Source: Kibdelosporangium persicum
GTDB taxonomy: Bacteria; Actinomycetota; Actinomycetes; Mycobacteriales; Pseudonocardiaceae
Assembly: GCF_013280595.1 (NCBI RefSeq)
Contig: NZ_JAAATY010000001.1
Location: 625,987-689,986 of the forward strand
Length of the DNA: 64,000 nt
Direction of reading: 5' to 3'
Below are positions 56,549 through 64,000 of this stretch, in pieces; within the stretch, counting starts at the first letter, position 1, and every line of letters starts with the position of its first letter. The notes under the pieces are model-generated. The model was not told the origin of the DNA. It saw only the letters and a program-made list of their open reading frames with translations, and searched no databases. The position numbers and the translations under genes were made by a program.

Positions 56549-57501
56549 CGCGCCCCCAACAGGTCGAGCCGATGCTCCGCCCCGCCGACGAACCGGACGA
56601 GGTCCTTGGCCAGCGAGTAATAGCGGTGCATCGGATAGGTGATGTCGACGCCGATCCCGCCGTGCAGGTGGTGACAGGTATGCATGGCCTGGGGAAGTTC
56701 CCCGGCGAGCCAGTAGGCGGCCACGTCGATCGCGCTTCCGGCGGCACGGCCCGTGTGCACGCGCCAGATCGCCGACCAGGCAGCCAGGTGCAGGGTTCGT
56801 GCCGCCACGTACACGTCCGCGATCTGTTGCGCCACCGCCTGGAACGTCGCCAGCGGCTTGCCGAACTGCTCGCGTGTCCTGACGTGTTCCGAGGTGAGGT
56901 CGAGCGCGCCGGCCAGCAGCCCGTCGCCGACGGCCACAGCACCGGCGAGCGCAAGCGCTTGCAGGGTCGGCGCTTCGCCAAGCCGTTCGCCTCGTACGCC
57001 GGTCAGTTCCACCGTGTACTCAGGAGATCCGCTCGATGTGTAGGTCCGGGTCGTGGTGACGTCGTCCGGGTCCACGATGTACACGTCGTTCCCGGCGGCC
57101 ACAAGCAGTGTCGTCGCTTCCCCGGCGTACGGAACGTGTTTCATGGTTCCGGTGATGACGCCGCCGTGAGCCTGCGCGTTGCCGTCGAGTGCTGCCGTGA
57201 TCACTCCCGGCTCGGCCAGGAGACGGTCCTGTTGTTCCTCCGTTCCCATGTGGACGATCGGCAGCACGCCCATCGCCAGGGTCGCCATCGCCGGGGTGAC
57301 CACTCCGGCCCGGCCGACCTCCTTGAGCACGACACAGGCCTCGATCACGCCAAGACCGTCGCCACCAAGACGTTCCGGGATGGAGAGGGTCAGCAGGCCG
57401 GCTTGCCCCAGCGCTTTCCATGCCTGGTCGGGGTCACGGCGCAGCACTGCCGCGGTCAGGCCGGCGATCTCCCGTTGTGTGTCGTCGAACGTGAAGTCCA
57501 C
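56539..57501 (-). CDS. chsE1: ChsE1 (FadE28), acyl-CoA dehydrogenase subunit
   Basis: 320 residues from GTG 57501, with GGAGG four bases upstream. The chain is short, with TREQFGKPLATFQAVAQQIAD and HLHGGIGVDITYPMHRYYS. It completes the ChsE1-ChsE2 heterotetramer. It starts 8 bp after the fadE34-like gene in the same operon. Confidence 0.91.
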   Translation of the reverse strand: MDFTFDDTQREIAGLTAAVLRRDPDQAWKALGQAGLLTLSIPERLGGDGLGVIEACVVLKEVGRAGVVTPAMATLAMGVLPIVHMGTEEQQDRLLAEPGVITAALDGNAQAHGGVITGTMKHVPYAGEATTLLVAAGNDVYIVDPDDVTTTRTYTSSGSPEYTVELTGVRGERLGEAPTLQALALAGAVAVGDGLLAGALDLTSEHVRTREQFGKPLATFQAVAQQIADVYVAARTLHLAAWSAIWRVHTGRAAGSAIDVAAYWLAGELPQAMHTCHHLHGGIGVDITYPMHRYYSLAKDLVRFVGGAEHRLDLLGARCS

Positions 57502-57509
57502 GCCACCTC

Positions 57510-59489
57510 CTAGGTCCTCGGCAGGCCGAGAACTCGTTCCGCGGCAAGAGTCGACAGGATCTGCGTGGTGCCACCGGCGATGCTCAGGCACCGGGTCATC
57601 AGGAAGGCGTGGATGGCTTCGGCGGCCACGTCGGCCAGCGCGCCGTCGGCGCCGTACAGGTCGAGAGTGGCTTCCGCGACCGCCTGCCGGTGCCGGACGC
57701 CGACCAGTTTGCGGACGCTGGGATCGGTGCCGAACTGGTCCATCAGAGAGACGACCAGACCACCCGCGACCAGTCCGCCGAGTTTGTCCGGATCAGCACC
57801 TCGGGTTTCCGCCGTTTCCAGGAGCTTGTCGACTTCCGCGCCGAAGGACGACGCGCCGCCCATCGCGACCCGCTCGTTCGCCAGCGTTGTGCGGGCCAGC
57901 TTCCAGCCGTCGCCGGGACGGCCGACCACGCAGTCGTCCGGCACGAAAACGCCGTCCAGAAAGACCTCGTTGAACATGGCGTCGCCGGTGATCTCCCGCA
58001 ACGGCCGGATGGTCAGCCCGTCGGACCGCATGTCCACCAGGAAGTACGTGATGCCTTGGTGTTTCGGCACATCGGGGTCGGTCCGGGCGAGGCAGATCGC
58101 CCAGTCCGCCTCGGTCGCGCGCGAGGTCCACACTTTCTGGCCGTGCAGCCGGTATCCGCCTGGTTCCCGGACCGCGCGGGTCCTGAGCGACGCCAGATCC
58201 GACCCCGCCTCAGGCTCGCTGAACAGCTGGCACCAGACGATCTCGCCACGCAGTGTCGGCCAGACGAAGCGTTCCCGCTGTTCGTCCGTGCCGTGCTGGA
58301 GAACCGTCGGCGCCGCCCACGCGCCGATCACCAGATCCGGCCGGGTCACGCCTCGGCGGCGAAGCTCGTCCGCGATCATCTGTTGTTGCCCGGGGGACGC
58401 GTCAAGGCCGTACGGCTTCGGCCATTCCGGGACCAGCAGGCCGGTTTCCGCCAGCTTCACCCGGCGCTGGTCTTCCGGCAGCCGCGCGACTTCGTCCACC
58501 AGCCCACGGGTTCGACTGTCCGGTTCGGACACGGCACGAACCTGACGCCGGGCACCGGTGCGCGCCAGTCCGGCGACTTCCCGCCGCCAGTGGGACGTGC
58601 CGCCGAACAGGGCCCGGAGGGCCAGTGCCCGGCGAAGGTAGAGGTGGGCGTCGTGTTCCCACGTGAAGCCGATGCCGCCGAGCACCTGGATGCAGTCTTT
58701 CGCTGTCTCGACCGCGGCTTCCAACGCCACCGCGCCCGCGACCGCCGCGGCGAGCGGGTGTTCGCCGGGGGCTTCGTCCGCTGCCCTCGCGGCGTCCCAC
58801 GCAGCCGCTCGTGCCTGCTCGACACGGCACAACATGCCCGCACACAGGTGTTTCACCGCTTGGAACGAGCCGATGGGCTTGCCGAACTGTTCGCGGACCT
58901 TCGCGTACTCGACGGCAGTCCGCAGGCACCAGCCCGCGACTCCGACCGCTTCCGCCGCCGCCAACGTGACCGCAAGGTCCTCGACGCCGTCCACGGTCAG
59001 CGGCAGGCCCGCTTTCACTTCCCTCACTTCGGACAGCGGCCGGGAGAAGTCAAGCGCGTCCCGCTCGGTGAGCTCCGCTTCGGCGAGCGTCCAGACACCG
59101 TCCACGCGGGTCAGCAGATACGGTGCGTGACCGATCAGCGGCGCCCCGGGCCGGAGTCCAACCGCGACCGGCACGCCTCCCTCGGTCAGCCCGGGCAGGA
59201 ACTCCCGGGAAACGCGAGAGTCCTTCGCACGTGCCAGCAGCAAACCGGTGAGCACTGTCGGCAACACAGGACCGGGCACAAGGGCCCTCGCGGCGTGCTC
59301 AAGGGCTACGGCGACGTCGGCGACCGGGCCCTCGACCATTTCGAACAGCCCGAAATGCGCCAGGTCCGCCCAGTGTTCACGCCAGTGCTTGGCCCCCTCG
59401 GCCTGTCGTACCGTCGGCAGGATGCCCGCACCGGCGGCCCATCGGGTGATGGAGTCGCCGATGGCCCGCTGCTCGTCGGTGGTAGACAC
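57510..59489 (-). CDS. fadE34: FadE34/ChsE3-like fused acyl-CoA dehydrogenase
   Basis: 659 residues, two acyl-CoA dehydrogenase halves in one chain. Residues about 1-320 are the short-subunit type (KVREQFGKPIGSFQAVKHL, IGFTWEHDAHLYLRRA). Residues about 330-659 are the long type (QLFSEPEAGSDLASLRTRA, HGQKVWTSRATEADWA, SIAGGTTQILSTLAAERVLG, in part SIAGGTTQILS). This is a natural fusion of the two chains found separately in ChsE1/ChsE2 and acts on the longer side chain. It is divergent from kstR, as Rv3573c is. The start is GTG 59489 with no ribosome site: TATAAT ends six bases before it, so the mRNA is probably leaderless. Confidence 0.88.
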   Translation of the reverse strand: MSTTDEQRAIGDSITRWAAGAGILPTVRQAEGAKHWREHWADLAHFGLFEMVEGPVADVAVALEHAARALVPGPVLPTVLTGLLLARAKDSRVSREFLPGLTEGGVPVAVGLRPGAPLIGHAPYLLTRVDGVWTLAEAELTERDALDFSRPLSEVREVKAGLPLTVDGVEDLAVTLAAAEAVGVAGWCLRTAVEYAKVREQFGKPIGSFQAVKHLCAGMLCRVEQARAAAWDAARAADEAPGEHPLAAAVAGAVALEAAVETAKDCIQVLGGIGFTWEHDAHLYLRRALALRALFGGTSHWRREVAGLARTGARRQVRAVSEPDSRTRGLVDEVARLPEDQRRVKLAETGLLVPEWPKPYGLDASPGQQQMIADELRRRGVTRPDLVIGAWAAPTVLQHGTDEQRERFVWPTLRGEIVWCQLFSEPEAGSDLASLRTRAVREPGGYRLHGQKVWTSRATEADWAICLARTDPDVPKHQGITYFLVDMRSDGLTIRPLREITGDAMFNEVFLDGVFVPDDCVVGRPGDGWKLARTTLANERVAMGGASSFGAEVDKLLETAETRGADPDKLGGLVAGGLVVSLMDQFGTDPSVRKLVGVRHRQAVAEATLDLYGADGALADVAAEAIHAFLMTRCLSIAGGTTQILSTLAAERVLGLPRT

Positions 59490-59495
59490 TCCGTC

Positions 59496-59513
59496 ATTAT
59501 AGAACGTGTTTCA
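59496..59513 (-). promoter_or_regulatory. fadE34 promoter and KstR operator
   Basis: On the plus strand TAGAACGTGTTTCA (59500-59513) fully matches TnnAACnnGTTnnA. On the minus strand its end runs into a perfect TATAAT (59501-59496), and six bases later comes the GTG of fadE34. Binding of KstR here would cover the -10 of the side-chain operon and the region upstream of kstR. Confidence 0.8.
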
Positions 59514-59576
59514 GTTCTGAACTCAACCCTGCGAGTGAGTACGATTGACCGGCGCCAGGTACACTACGACGCGAAG

Positions 59577-59590
59577 TGGAACAGGTTTCA
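59577..59590. promoter_or_regulatory. Second KstR site, in the kstR leader
   Basis: TGGAACAGGTTTCA matches TnnAACnnGTTnnA at every fixed position. It lies 15 bp before the ATG of kstR and 63 bp from the first site. A TACACT hexamer (59560-59565) may be the kstR -10, so this site would be autoregulatory. Confidence 0.7.
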
Positions 59591-59605
59591 GCAAGGGGAC
59601 CATCG

Positions 59606-60217
59606 ATGACAGCCACGCCATCCGGTGCCATCAGCGCCCTCGGCGACGACGAGCTCGGCTCGGCCGCGCAGCGCGACCGGCGCAAGCGCATCCTGGACGC
59701 GACCATCGCGCTGGCCACCAAGGGTGGCTACGACGCGGTCCAGATGCGAGCCGTCGCCGAACGGGCCGAGGTCGCCCTCGGCACGCTGTACCGCTACTTC
59801 CCTTCCAAGATCCACCTGCTCGTCTCCGGGCTGGCCCGTGAGTTCGAACGCAACCAGGAACGCATCGAGAAGGGCACGGTCCCCGGCGAGACCCAGTACG
59901 ACCGGGTCCTGTTCGTGCTCGGCCGGGTGACCCGCGCGATGCAACGCGAACCCCACCTGACCGAGGCGATGACGCGGGCGTTCATGTTCGCGGACACGTC
60001 GGCGGCCGCGGAGGTCGACCACGTCGGCAAACTGATGGAGCGCATGTTCACCCGTGCCATGCACGAAGGCGAACCCACCGACGAGGACAAGGCGATCGCC
60101 CGCGTCGTCGGTGACGTGTGGCTGTCCAATCTGGTCGCCTGGGTGACCCGGCGGGCCTCGGCCACCGACGTCGCGACCCGTCTCGAGCTGACCGTCCGCC
60201 TGCTGCTCAAGAAATGA
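59606..60217 (+). CDS. kstR: KstR, TetR repressor of cholesterol catabolism
   Basis: 203 residues from ATG 59606, which has AAGGGGA about five bases upstream. A GTG at 59576 is rejected because it lies in an operator. RRKRILDATIALATKGGYDAVQMRAVAERAEVALGTLYRYFPSK carries the helix-turn-helix (in part AEVALGTLYRYFPSK). REPHLTEAMTRAFMFADTSAA and VWLSNLVAWVTRRASATDV are diagnostic of KstR. It represses the side-chain and ring A/B genes and is relieved by 3-oxo-steroid CoA esters. It is divergent from fadE34. Confidence 0.94.
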   Translation: MTATPSGAISALGDDELGSAAQRDRRKRILDATIALATKGGYDAVQMRAVAERAEVALGTLYRYFPSKIHLLVSGLAREFERNQERIEKGTVPGETQYDRVLFVLGRVTRAMQREPHLTEAMTRAFMFADTSAAAEVDHVGKLMERMFTRAMHEGEPTDEDKAIARVVGDVWLSNLVAWVTRRASATDVATRLELTVRLLLKK

Positions 60218-60263
60218 CTCGTGAGTGTTTATCGGGGTTCTAACCCTGATAAACACTCACGAG
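60218..60263. terminator. 46-bp palindrome, copy 2, probable bidirectional terminator
   Basis: 16-bp perfect outer arms (CTCGTGAGTGTTTATC and complement) enclosing GGGTT-CT-AACCC. It begins at the base after the kstR stop and ends 6 bp before the stop of the convergent acyl-CoA dehydrogenase gene. Compared with the copy at 42407 the outer arms are identical, and the inner bases differ but still pair. Confidence 0.7.
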
Positions 60264-60269
60264 GGGGTT

Positions 60270-61433
60270 TCAGGCCAGGGCGCCGCGGACGGAGGCGTGG
60301 CCCTTCAACAGGTTCCGGGCGATCGTGCGGCGCTGGATCTCGTCCGTGCCCTCGTAGATCCGCAGCAGGCGCAGTTCCCGGTACCAACGCTCGACCGGCA
60401 GTTCGCGCGTGTACCCCATGCCGCCGTGGATCTGCAGAACCCGGTCGACGATCTCGTTCGCTTTGACGCCACCGTAAAGCTTGGCCATCGACTGGGCCTG
60501 GCGCGAGTCCATCTTCTGGTCGACCTGCCACGCCGCGCTCAGCACGAGCCACCGCAGTGCCTCGATCTCCACCGCGGAGTCGGCGATCATCCACTGGATC
60601 GCCTGGCGTTCGCCGATCGGCAGACCGAACGTCTCCCGGGTGCGCGCGTAGTCGATGCCCATCTCCAGCAGACGTTCACACGCGCCGATCGCCCTGGCGG
60701 GTAACAGGTACCGGCCCTGGCCGATCCAGCGCATGGCCAGCTCGAAGCCACGCCCTTCCTCGCCGAGGATGTTGCGGTGCGGCACCCGGACGTTGTCGAA
60801 CGTCAGCGCGGCCGGGCCCCATTCGCCCATCGTCTCGATCGGCTGCGACTTCCAGCCCATCTCACGGTCGGCCAGGAAACACGTGACGGCACCCTTTTCC
60901 TTGTCCGTCACGGCGAAGACCATGGTGAAGTCGGCTTCGTTGCCGCCGGTGATGAACGTCTTCTCGCCGTTGATGATCCAGTCGTCGCCGTCCCGCCGGG
61001 CCGTCGCGCGGATCGCCCGTGCGTCCGAGCCCGCGCCGGGCTCGGTGATCGCGAAGCAGGACCTGCGTTCGCCCGCGATGGTCGGCTTGAGGTACGTCTC
61101 CTTCTGTTCGTCGTTGGCGTAGAACAGGATGTTGTCCGCCCAGCCGCCGAACCGGAACGGCACGAAGGAACGGCCCAGTTCCGCCTCCAGCAGTGCCGCC
61201 ATCACCGCGCCGAGGTTCATGCCGCCGTACTCCTCGGGCGTGAGCACGCCCCAGAAGCCGGACTCCTTGGCCTTCAACTGCAGTTCACGCAGCTCGGACC
61301 GCTCGATCCCGGGCCTGCCGGAGCGTTCCCGGCGCAGCACCTCCGGCTCGAGCGGCATGATCTCCTTGCGCACGAACGTCCGCACCCAGTCGCGGACCTC
61401 GCGCTGCTCTTCGGTGAGGGAGAAGTCCACCAT
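60270..61433 (-). CDS. Acyl-CoA dehydrogenase
   Basis: 387 residues, full-length. FAITEPGAGSDARAIRATA, NGEKTFITGGNEADFTMVF and IYEGTDEIQRRTIARNLL: unlike FadE30, FadE31 and ChsE2 it keeps the canonical catalytic glutamate in YEGT, so it should work as a homotetramer. ATG at 61433; it follows the SDR gene by 8 bp on the same strand, forming a two-gene unit. The substrate is not evident. A KstR link is not supported. Confidence 0.85.
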   Translation of the reverse strand: MVDFSLTEEQREVRDWVRTFVRKEIMPLEPEVLRRERSGRPGIERSELRELQLKAKESGFWGVLTPEEYGGMNLGAVMAALLEAELGRSFVPFRFGGWADNILFYANDEQKETYLKPTIAGERRSCFAITEPGAGSDARAIRATARRDGDDWIINGEKTFITGGNEADFTMVFAVTDKEKGAVTCFLADREMGWKSQPIETMGEWGPAALTFDNVRVPHRNILGEEGRGFELAMRWIGQGRYLLPARAIGACERLLEMGIDYARTRETFGLPIGERQAIQWMIADSAVEIEALRWLVLSAAWQVDQKMDSRQAQSMAKLYGGVKANEIVDRVLQIHGGMGYTRELPVERWYRELRLLRIYEGTDEIQRRTIARNLLKGHASVRGALA

Positions 61434-61441
61434 GATGTCTC

Positions 61442-62203
61442 CTAGAGCCTGCGGCCGCCGTCGACGTAGATGGTCTGGCCGGTGATGAAGGATGATTCGT
61501 CGCTGACGAGGAACGCGATGGTGCCGGCGATGTCGGCGGGCTGCCCGACCCGGCGCACCGGGGTGATCTCGGCACTGCGCGCGGCCAGTTCGTCCGGCGT
61601 GATGCCGAGACGCTCGGCCGTCGCCGCCGTCATCTCGGTGACGATGAAGCCCGGCGCGACCGCGTTGACGTTGATGCCGAACGGACCGAGCTCGATCGCG
61701 AGCGTGCGGGTGAAGCCCTGCAGGCCCATCTTGGCCGCGGAGTAGTTGGCCTGACCGCGGTTGCCGAGCGCGGAGACGCTGGACAGGTTCACGATCTTGC
61801 CGTACTTCTGGGCGACCATGTGCTTCTGTGCCGCCTTGCTCGCCAGGAAGGCACCTTTGAGGTGTACCCCGATGACCGTGTCCCAGTCCTGCTCGGTCAT
61901 CTTGAACAGCAGGTTGTCCTTGGTGACGCCGGCGTTGTTGACCAGGATGTCGAGCGAGCCGAACTCCTGCGCCGCCCGGTCGGCCGCCGCGGTGACCTGC
62001 TCGGCGTTGGTGACGTCCGCACCGACCGCGATCGCCCGGCCGCCGGCGGCCTCGATCGCGTCGACGGTCGCCTTGCCCGCCGCCTCGTCGAGGTCGAGGA
62101 CGACCACGGCGGCACCATCCGCCGCGAGCCGCCCGGCGACCGCCGCGCCGATTCCACGGGCAGCCCCGGTGACCAGGGCTACGCGTCCGTCCAGTGCCGC
62201 CAT
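61442..62203 (-). CDS. FabG-like SDR (3-oxoacyl reductase type)
   Basis: 253 residues. [53 protein letters not shown] (Ser, Tyr, Lys) and GFIVTEMTA are typical of FabG/3-hydroxyacyl-CoA dehydrogenases. With the downstream acyl-CoA dehydrogenase it suggests a short beta-oxidation module. ATG at 62203. It is divergent from a TetR regulator that probably controls it. Confidence 0.86.
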   Translation of the reverse strand: MAALDGRVALVTGAARGIGAAVAGRLAADGAAVVVLDLDEAAGKATVDAIEAAGGRAIAVGADVTNAEQVTAAADRAAQEFGSLDILVNNAGVTKDNLLFKMTEQDWDTVIGVHLKGAFLASKAAQKHMVAQKYGKIVNLSSVSALGNRGQANYSAAKMGLQGFTRTLAIELGPFGINVNAVAPGFIVTEMTAATAERLGITPDELAARSAEITPVRRVGQPADIAGTIAFLVSDESSFITGQTIYVDGGRRL

Positions 62204-62219
62204 GTCGAAGCCTCCGTAA

Positions 62220-62236
62220 ACCGTACAGCGTTAGGT
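62220..62236. promoter_or_regulatory. Candidate TetR operator between SDR and TetR genes
   Basis: ACCGTACAGCGTTAGGT has interrupted symmetry ACC-nn-AC-nnn-GT-nn-GGT. It lies in the 64-bp spacer between the divergent SDR and TetR genes. TATACT (62236-62241) directly follows and could be the -10 of the regulator gene. Confidence 0.45.
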
Positions 62237-62267
62237 ATACTGGGAGCATAACTCTGGAGGGACGCCG

Positions 62268-62912
62268 ATGCCACGGCCGAGCACGCCGATCCTGAGCCGG
62301 GATCGCATCAAGGCCGCCGCGCTGGAGATCATCGACCGCGACGGCCTGCCGGGTCTGTCGATGCGCAGGCTCGCCGCCGAGCTCGGCGTGCAGGCGCCCT
62401 CGCTGTACAGCCATTTCCCGACCAAGGACGCACTGCTCGACGAGGTGTGCGACGAGATCATGTCGGCCGTCGACGTGAGCGACTTCGAGAGGTCCGACTG
62501 GCAGACCGGCGTCCGCACGTGGGCAAGGTCATATCGGGCCGCACTGGCCGCGCACCCCAACATCGTCCCGTTCCTCGCCGGCGGACCGGCCCGCCGCGAC
62601 TCGGCACTGCGCGCCGCGGACGCGATCCACGGCGGCCTGGTCCGTGCGGGCTGGCCGCCGAAGATCGCCACGATGATCGGCGCGTCGACCAAGTACCTGG
62701 TGCTGGGCGCGGCCATCGGTTCCTTCTCCCGCGGCTTCGAGGACGACGCCCGCGTCTACAACGACCGCTACCCCAACCTCAGCCAGGCACACCGGCTGGC
62801 CGAGCACGCCGACGAGATCGACGAAGGTTCGTTCGAACTGGCGCTCGACTCGTTCCTGCAAGGCCTTTGCCTGCGGTACGAATCTCTCAGGACGCAGGAC
62901 GCCACTCCGTGA
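62268..62912 (+). CDS. TetR-family regulator
   Basis: 214 residues. The N-terminal helix-turn-helix is LSMRRLAAELGVQAPSLYSHFPTKDALLDEV (in part AELGVQAPSLYSHFPTK), and the C-terminal domain is of the TetR_C type with HPNIVPFLAGGP. ATG at 62268 follows GGAGGGA. It is divergent from the SDR/acyl-CoA dehydrogenase pair and so probably represses it. The 3' end overlaps the convergent cupin gene by 26 bp. Confidence 0.85.
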   Translation: MPRPSTPILSRDRIKAAALEIIDRDGLPGLSMRRLAAELGVQAPSLYSHFPTKDALLDEVCDEIMSAVDVSDFERSDWQTGVRTWARSYRAALAAHPNIVPFLAGGPARRDSALRAADAIHGGLVRAGWPPKIATMIGASTKYLVLGAAIGSFSRGFEDDARVYNDRYPNLSQAHRLAEHADEIDEGSFELALDSFLQGLCLRYESLRTQDATP

Positions 62913-63276
62913 GCCGGTCGGCTTCGGCGGACTTCTCAGTCGCCGCAAGCCAATGCGGATAGGTCACGTAAACCAGCTCCGCGTCCTCATCGGCTGAGTA
63001 CACCAGCTCTGTTCCGGCGCGCAGGTAGATCACCTCGCCCGCGTTGGCGGACACGGGACCGTCCGGCCCCTCGACGGTGAACCTGCCCTTGGTGATGATC
63101 AAAGCTTCGTCGTAGCTCATCTTCCACGGGTTTCTCTCGCCCTTGCCGTACCGCGCGAAACCGACGCTCATCGCCGTGCCGCTGCCCTGGTCGAGGACGT
63201 CTGCCAGGAAGATCTGCTGGTCAAGGCGCTGAAACCAGTTCTGCGCGGCGTCGATGGCGAACTTCTGCACGGTCAT
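62887..63276 (-). CDS. Small cupin protein (EutQ-like)
   Basis: 129 residues, single cupin barrel: MSYDEALIITKGRFTVEGPDG (in part DEALIITKGRFTVE), ANAGEVIYLRAGTELVYS and AELVYVTYPHW. The metal-binding His residues of motif 1 are largely absent, as in EutQ-type cupins. ATG at 63276 follows GGAGG. Divergent from a TetR gene across two tandem palindromes, it is probably that regulator's target. Confidence 0.75.
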   Translation of the reverse strand: MTVQKFAIDAAQNWFQRLDQQIFLADVLDQGSGTAMSVGFARYGKGERNPWKMSYDEALIITKGRFTVEGPDGPVSANAGEVIYLRAGTELVYSADEDAELVYVTYPHWLAATEKSAEADRLTEWRPAS

Positions 63277-63288
63277 ACCAACCTCCGT

Positions 63289-63334
63289 CTAAGTGGAACT
63301 TCTTCCACTTAGTTAACTGGAATTTTTTCCACTT
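63289..63334. promoter_or_regulatory. Tandem operators between cupin and TetR genes
   Basis: CTAAGTGGAA-CTTC-TTCCACTTAG (63289-63312) is a perfect 10-bp-arm inverted repeat. A second one, AACTGGAATTTTTTCCACTT (63315-63334), has one mismatch. The two share GGAA-N4-TTCC and CACTT ends, and their centres are about 24 bp apart. The second covers the -35 region of the TetR gene. Confidence 0.75.
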
Positions 63335-63356
63335 GTCCAGTGGGTACGCTGCCCCC

Positions 63357-63935
63357 GTGCTTCCGATCTCCGGGTCCGAGCCGGTCGAGCGGGCCGACGC
63401 GGCGCGCAACCGGCAGAAGATCCTCCGCGCCGCCGCGAAACTCGTCGCGGCGCGCGGAGTGGAGAGCCTGGCGCTCGACGCGGTCGCCGCCGAGGCAGGA
63501 GTCGGCGTGGGCACGGTCTACCGGCGCTACCCGGACCGAGGCGCGTTGGCGCAGGCACTACTGGACGACCGGGAACGCGAGTTCCAGCAGGCGTTCATCA
63601 GCGGCCCGCCGCCGCTCGGGCCGGGCGCGCCCGCCAGGGAGCGGATCCGCGCGTTCGTGCACGCGTTCGTGGACCGCCTGGAAACACAGGGAAAGCTGCT
63701 GATGGTCGCGGAGACCGAGACGCCGATGGCACGGTTCACCACCGGCGCCTACCGCCTGCACCACAGCCACCTGGCCATGCTCATCGCCGAAGCCGAGCCG
63801 GACGCGGGCGTCGACGCGGATTTCCGCGCGGACGCGCTGCTCGCACCGCTGGCCGCGGCGCAGTACGTCCACCAGCGTGAGAACGGCATGACCGTCGAAC
63901 GGATCAAAGCCGGGTTCGATCAGCTGCTCAGTTGA
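63357..63935 (+). CDS. TetR-family regulator
   Basis: 192 residues from GTG 63357. RNRQKILRAAAKLVAARGVESLALDAVAAEAGVGVGTVYRRYPDR is the DNA-binding domain (in part AEAGVGVGTVYRRYPDR); the C-terminal half is a typical small-ligand domain of the TetR_C_33-like type. TACGCT ends six bases before the GTG and no ribosome site is visible, so the transcript may be leaderless. It probably represses itself and the cupin. Confidence 0.83.
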   Translation: MLPISGSEPVERADAARNRQKILRAAAKLVAARGVESLALDAVAAEAGVGVGTVYRRYPDRGALAQALLDDREREFQQAFISGPPPLGPGAPARERIRAFVHAFVDRLETQGKLLMVAETETPMARFTTGAYRLHHSHLAMLIAEAEPDAGVDADFRADALLAPLAAAQYVHQRENGMTVERIKAGFDQLLS

Positions 63936-64000
63936 TCCGCGATCGCGAGAATCCGGCGTGCGTTGTCCACGTGCATGTTCTCGACCATCCGGCCGTCCAC
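63920..64000 (-). CDS. C-terminus of a possible CitE-like CoA ester lyase
   Basis: Only the last 26 codons are in the window. They read DGRMVENMHVDNARRILAIAD near the end (in part GRMVENMHVDNARRIL), which resembles the C-terminal GxMVDxPHxxxARRxL helix of HpcH/CitE-type lyases. The stop at 63920 overlaps the convergent TetR gene by 16 bp. The family call is tentative. Confidence 0.4.
   Translation of the reverse strand: MDGRMVENMHVDNARRILAIADQLSS

Noticed and set aside
59576-59605. GTG 59576 as start of kstR
   Set aside because: It lies within a KstR consensus site, while ATG 59606 has a good ribosome site and matches the family N-terminus.

Overview
The window is high-GC, densely packed actinomycete DNA. 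Short ATGA/GTGA stop-start overlaps, frequent GTG starts, a DUF574 methyltransferase, a serine/threonine kinase with an extracellular tail and paired KstR/KstR2 regulators point to a filamentous actinobacterium, most likely a Pseudonocardiaceae-type genus. That placement is inferred from gene content, not from a marker gene. No rRNA, tRNA, CRISPR array, transposase or origin was seen.

Most of the window is a steroid (cholesterol-type) catabolic locus, recognised by family resemblance and by gene order matching the mycobacterial Rv3526-Rv3574 region.

Left arm (1-20.5 kb): the KstR2-type set for the last two steroid rings. It holds a partial SDR, echA20, ipdA, ipdB and ipdC, then fadA6, kstR2 and an IpdF-like SDR, fadE30, fadD3, an enoyl-CoA hydratase, fadE31 and fadE32. 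It is interrupted at 3.9-11.7 kb by an M1 peptidase, a Pls/PosA-type NRPS-like membrane synthetase and a secreted M14 carboxypeptidase.

Middle (20.6-34.9 kb): apparently unrelated or accessory genes. These are a DUF4177-like protein, a methyltransferase, an ECF sigma factor with a membrane partner, a secreted esterase, a bile acid:Na+ symporter-family carrier and a small phosphatase. They are followed by a divergent carboxylate/CoA catabolic locus (FAD/Fe-S oxidase, class V aminotransferase, MatC-like carrier, CoA transferase, enoyl-CoA hydratase), a DUF574 methyltransferase and a kinase.

Right arm (34.9-60.2 kb): fadE33; hsaB-C-D-A (ring A/B aromatic cleavage); an Hdr-like Fe-S oxidoreductase; an HD protein coupled to hsaF-G-E and a 3-ketosteroid delta4-dehydrogenase; then kstD, kshA, a small Cys protein, kshB and a chsH3-like hydratase (ring opening). 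The side-chain operon ltp2-chsH1-chsH2-chsE2-chsE1-fadE34 is divergent from kstR. The last 4 kb hold an acyl-CoA dehydrogenase, an SDR, two more TetR regulators and a cupin.

Regulation can be read from the DNA. Motifs matching the KstR consensus TnnAACnnGTTnnA lie before fadE34, kstR, hsaA and between kst4D and kstD. A second palindrome family near ACCAAGC-N4-GCTWGGT, close to the KstR2 consensus, lies before echA20, between fadE30 and fadD3, and before fadE33. Several promoters look leaderless, with a -10 hexamer, six bases, then the start codon. Two near-identical 46-bp palindromes sit flush with stop codons at convergent gene ends and probably act as bidirectional terminators.
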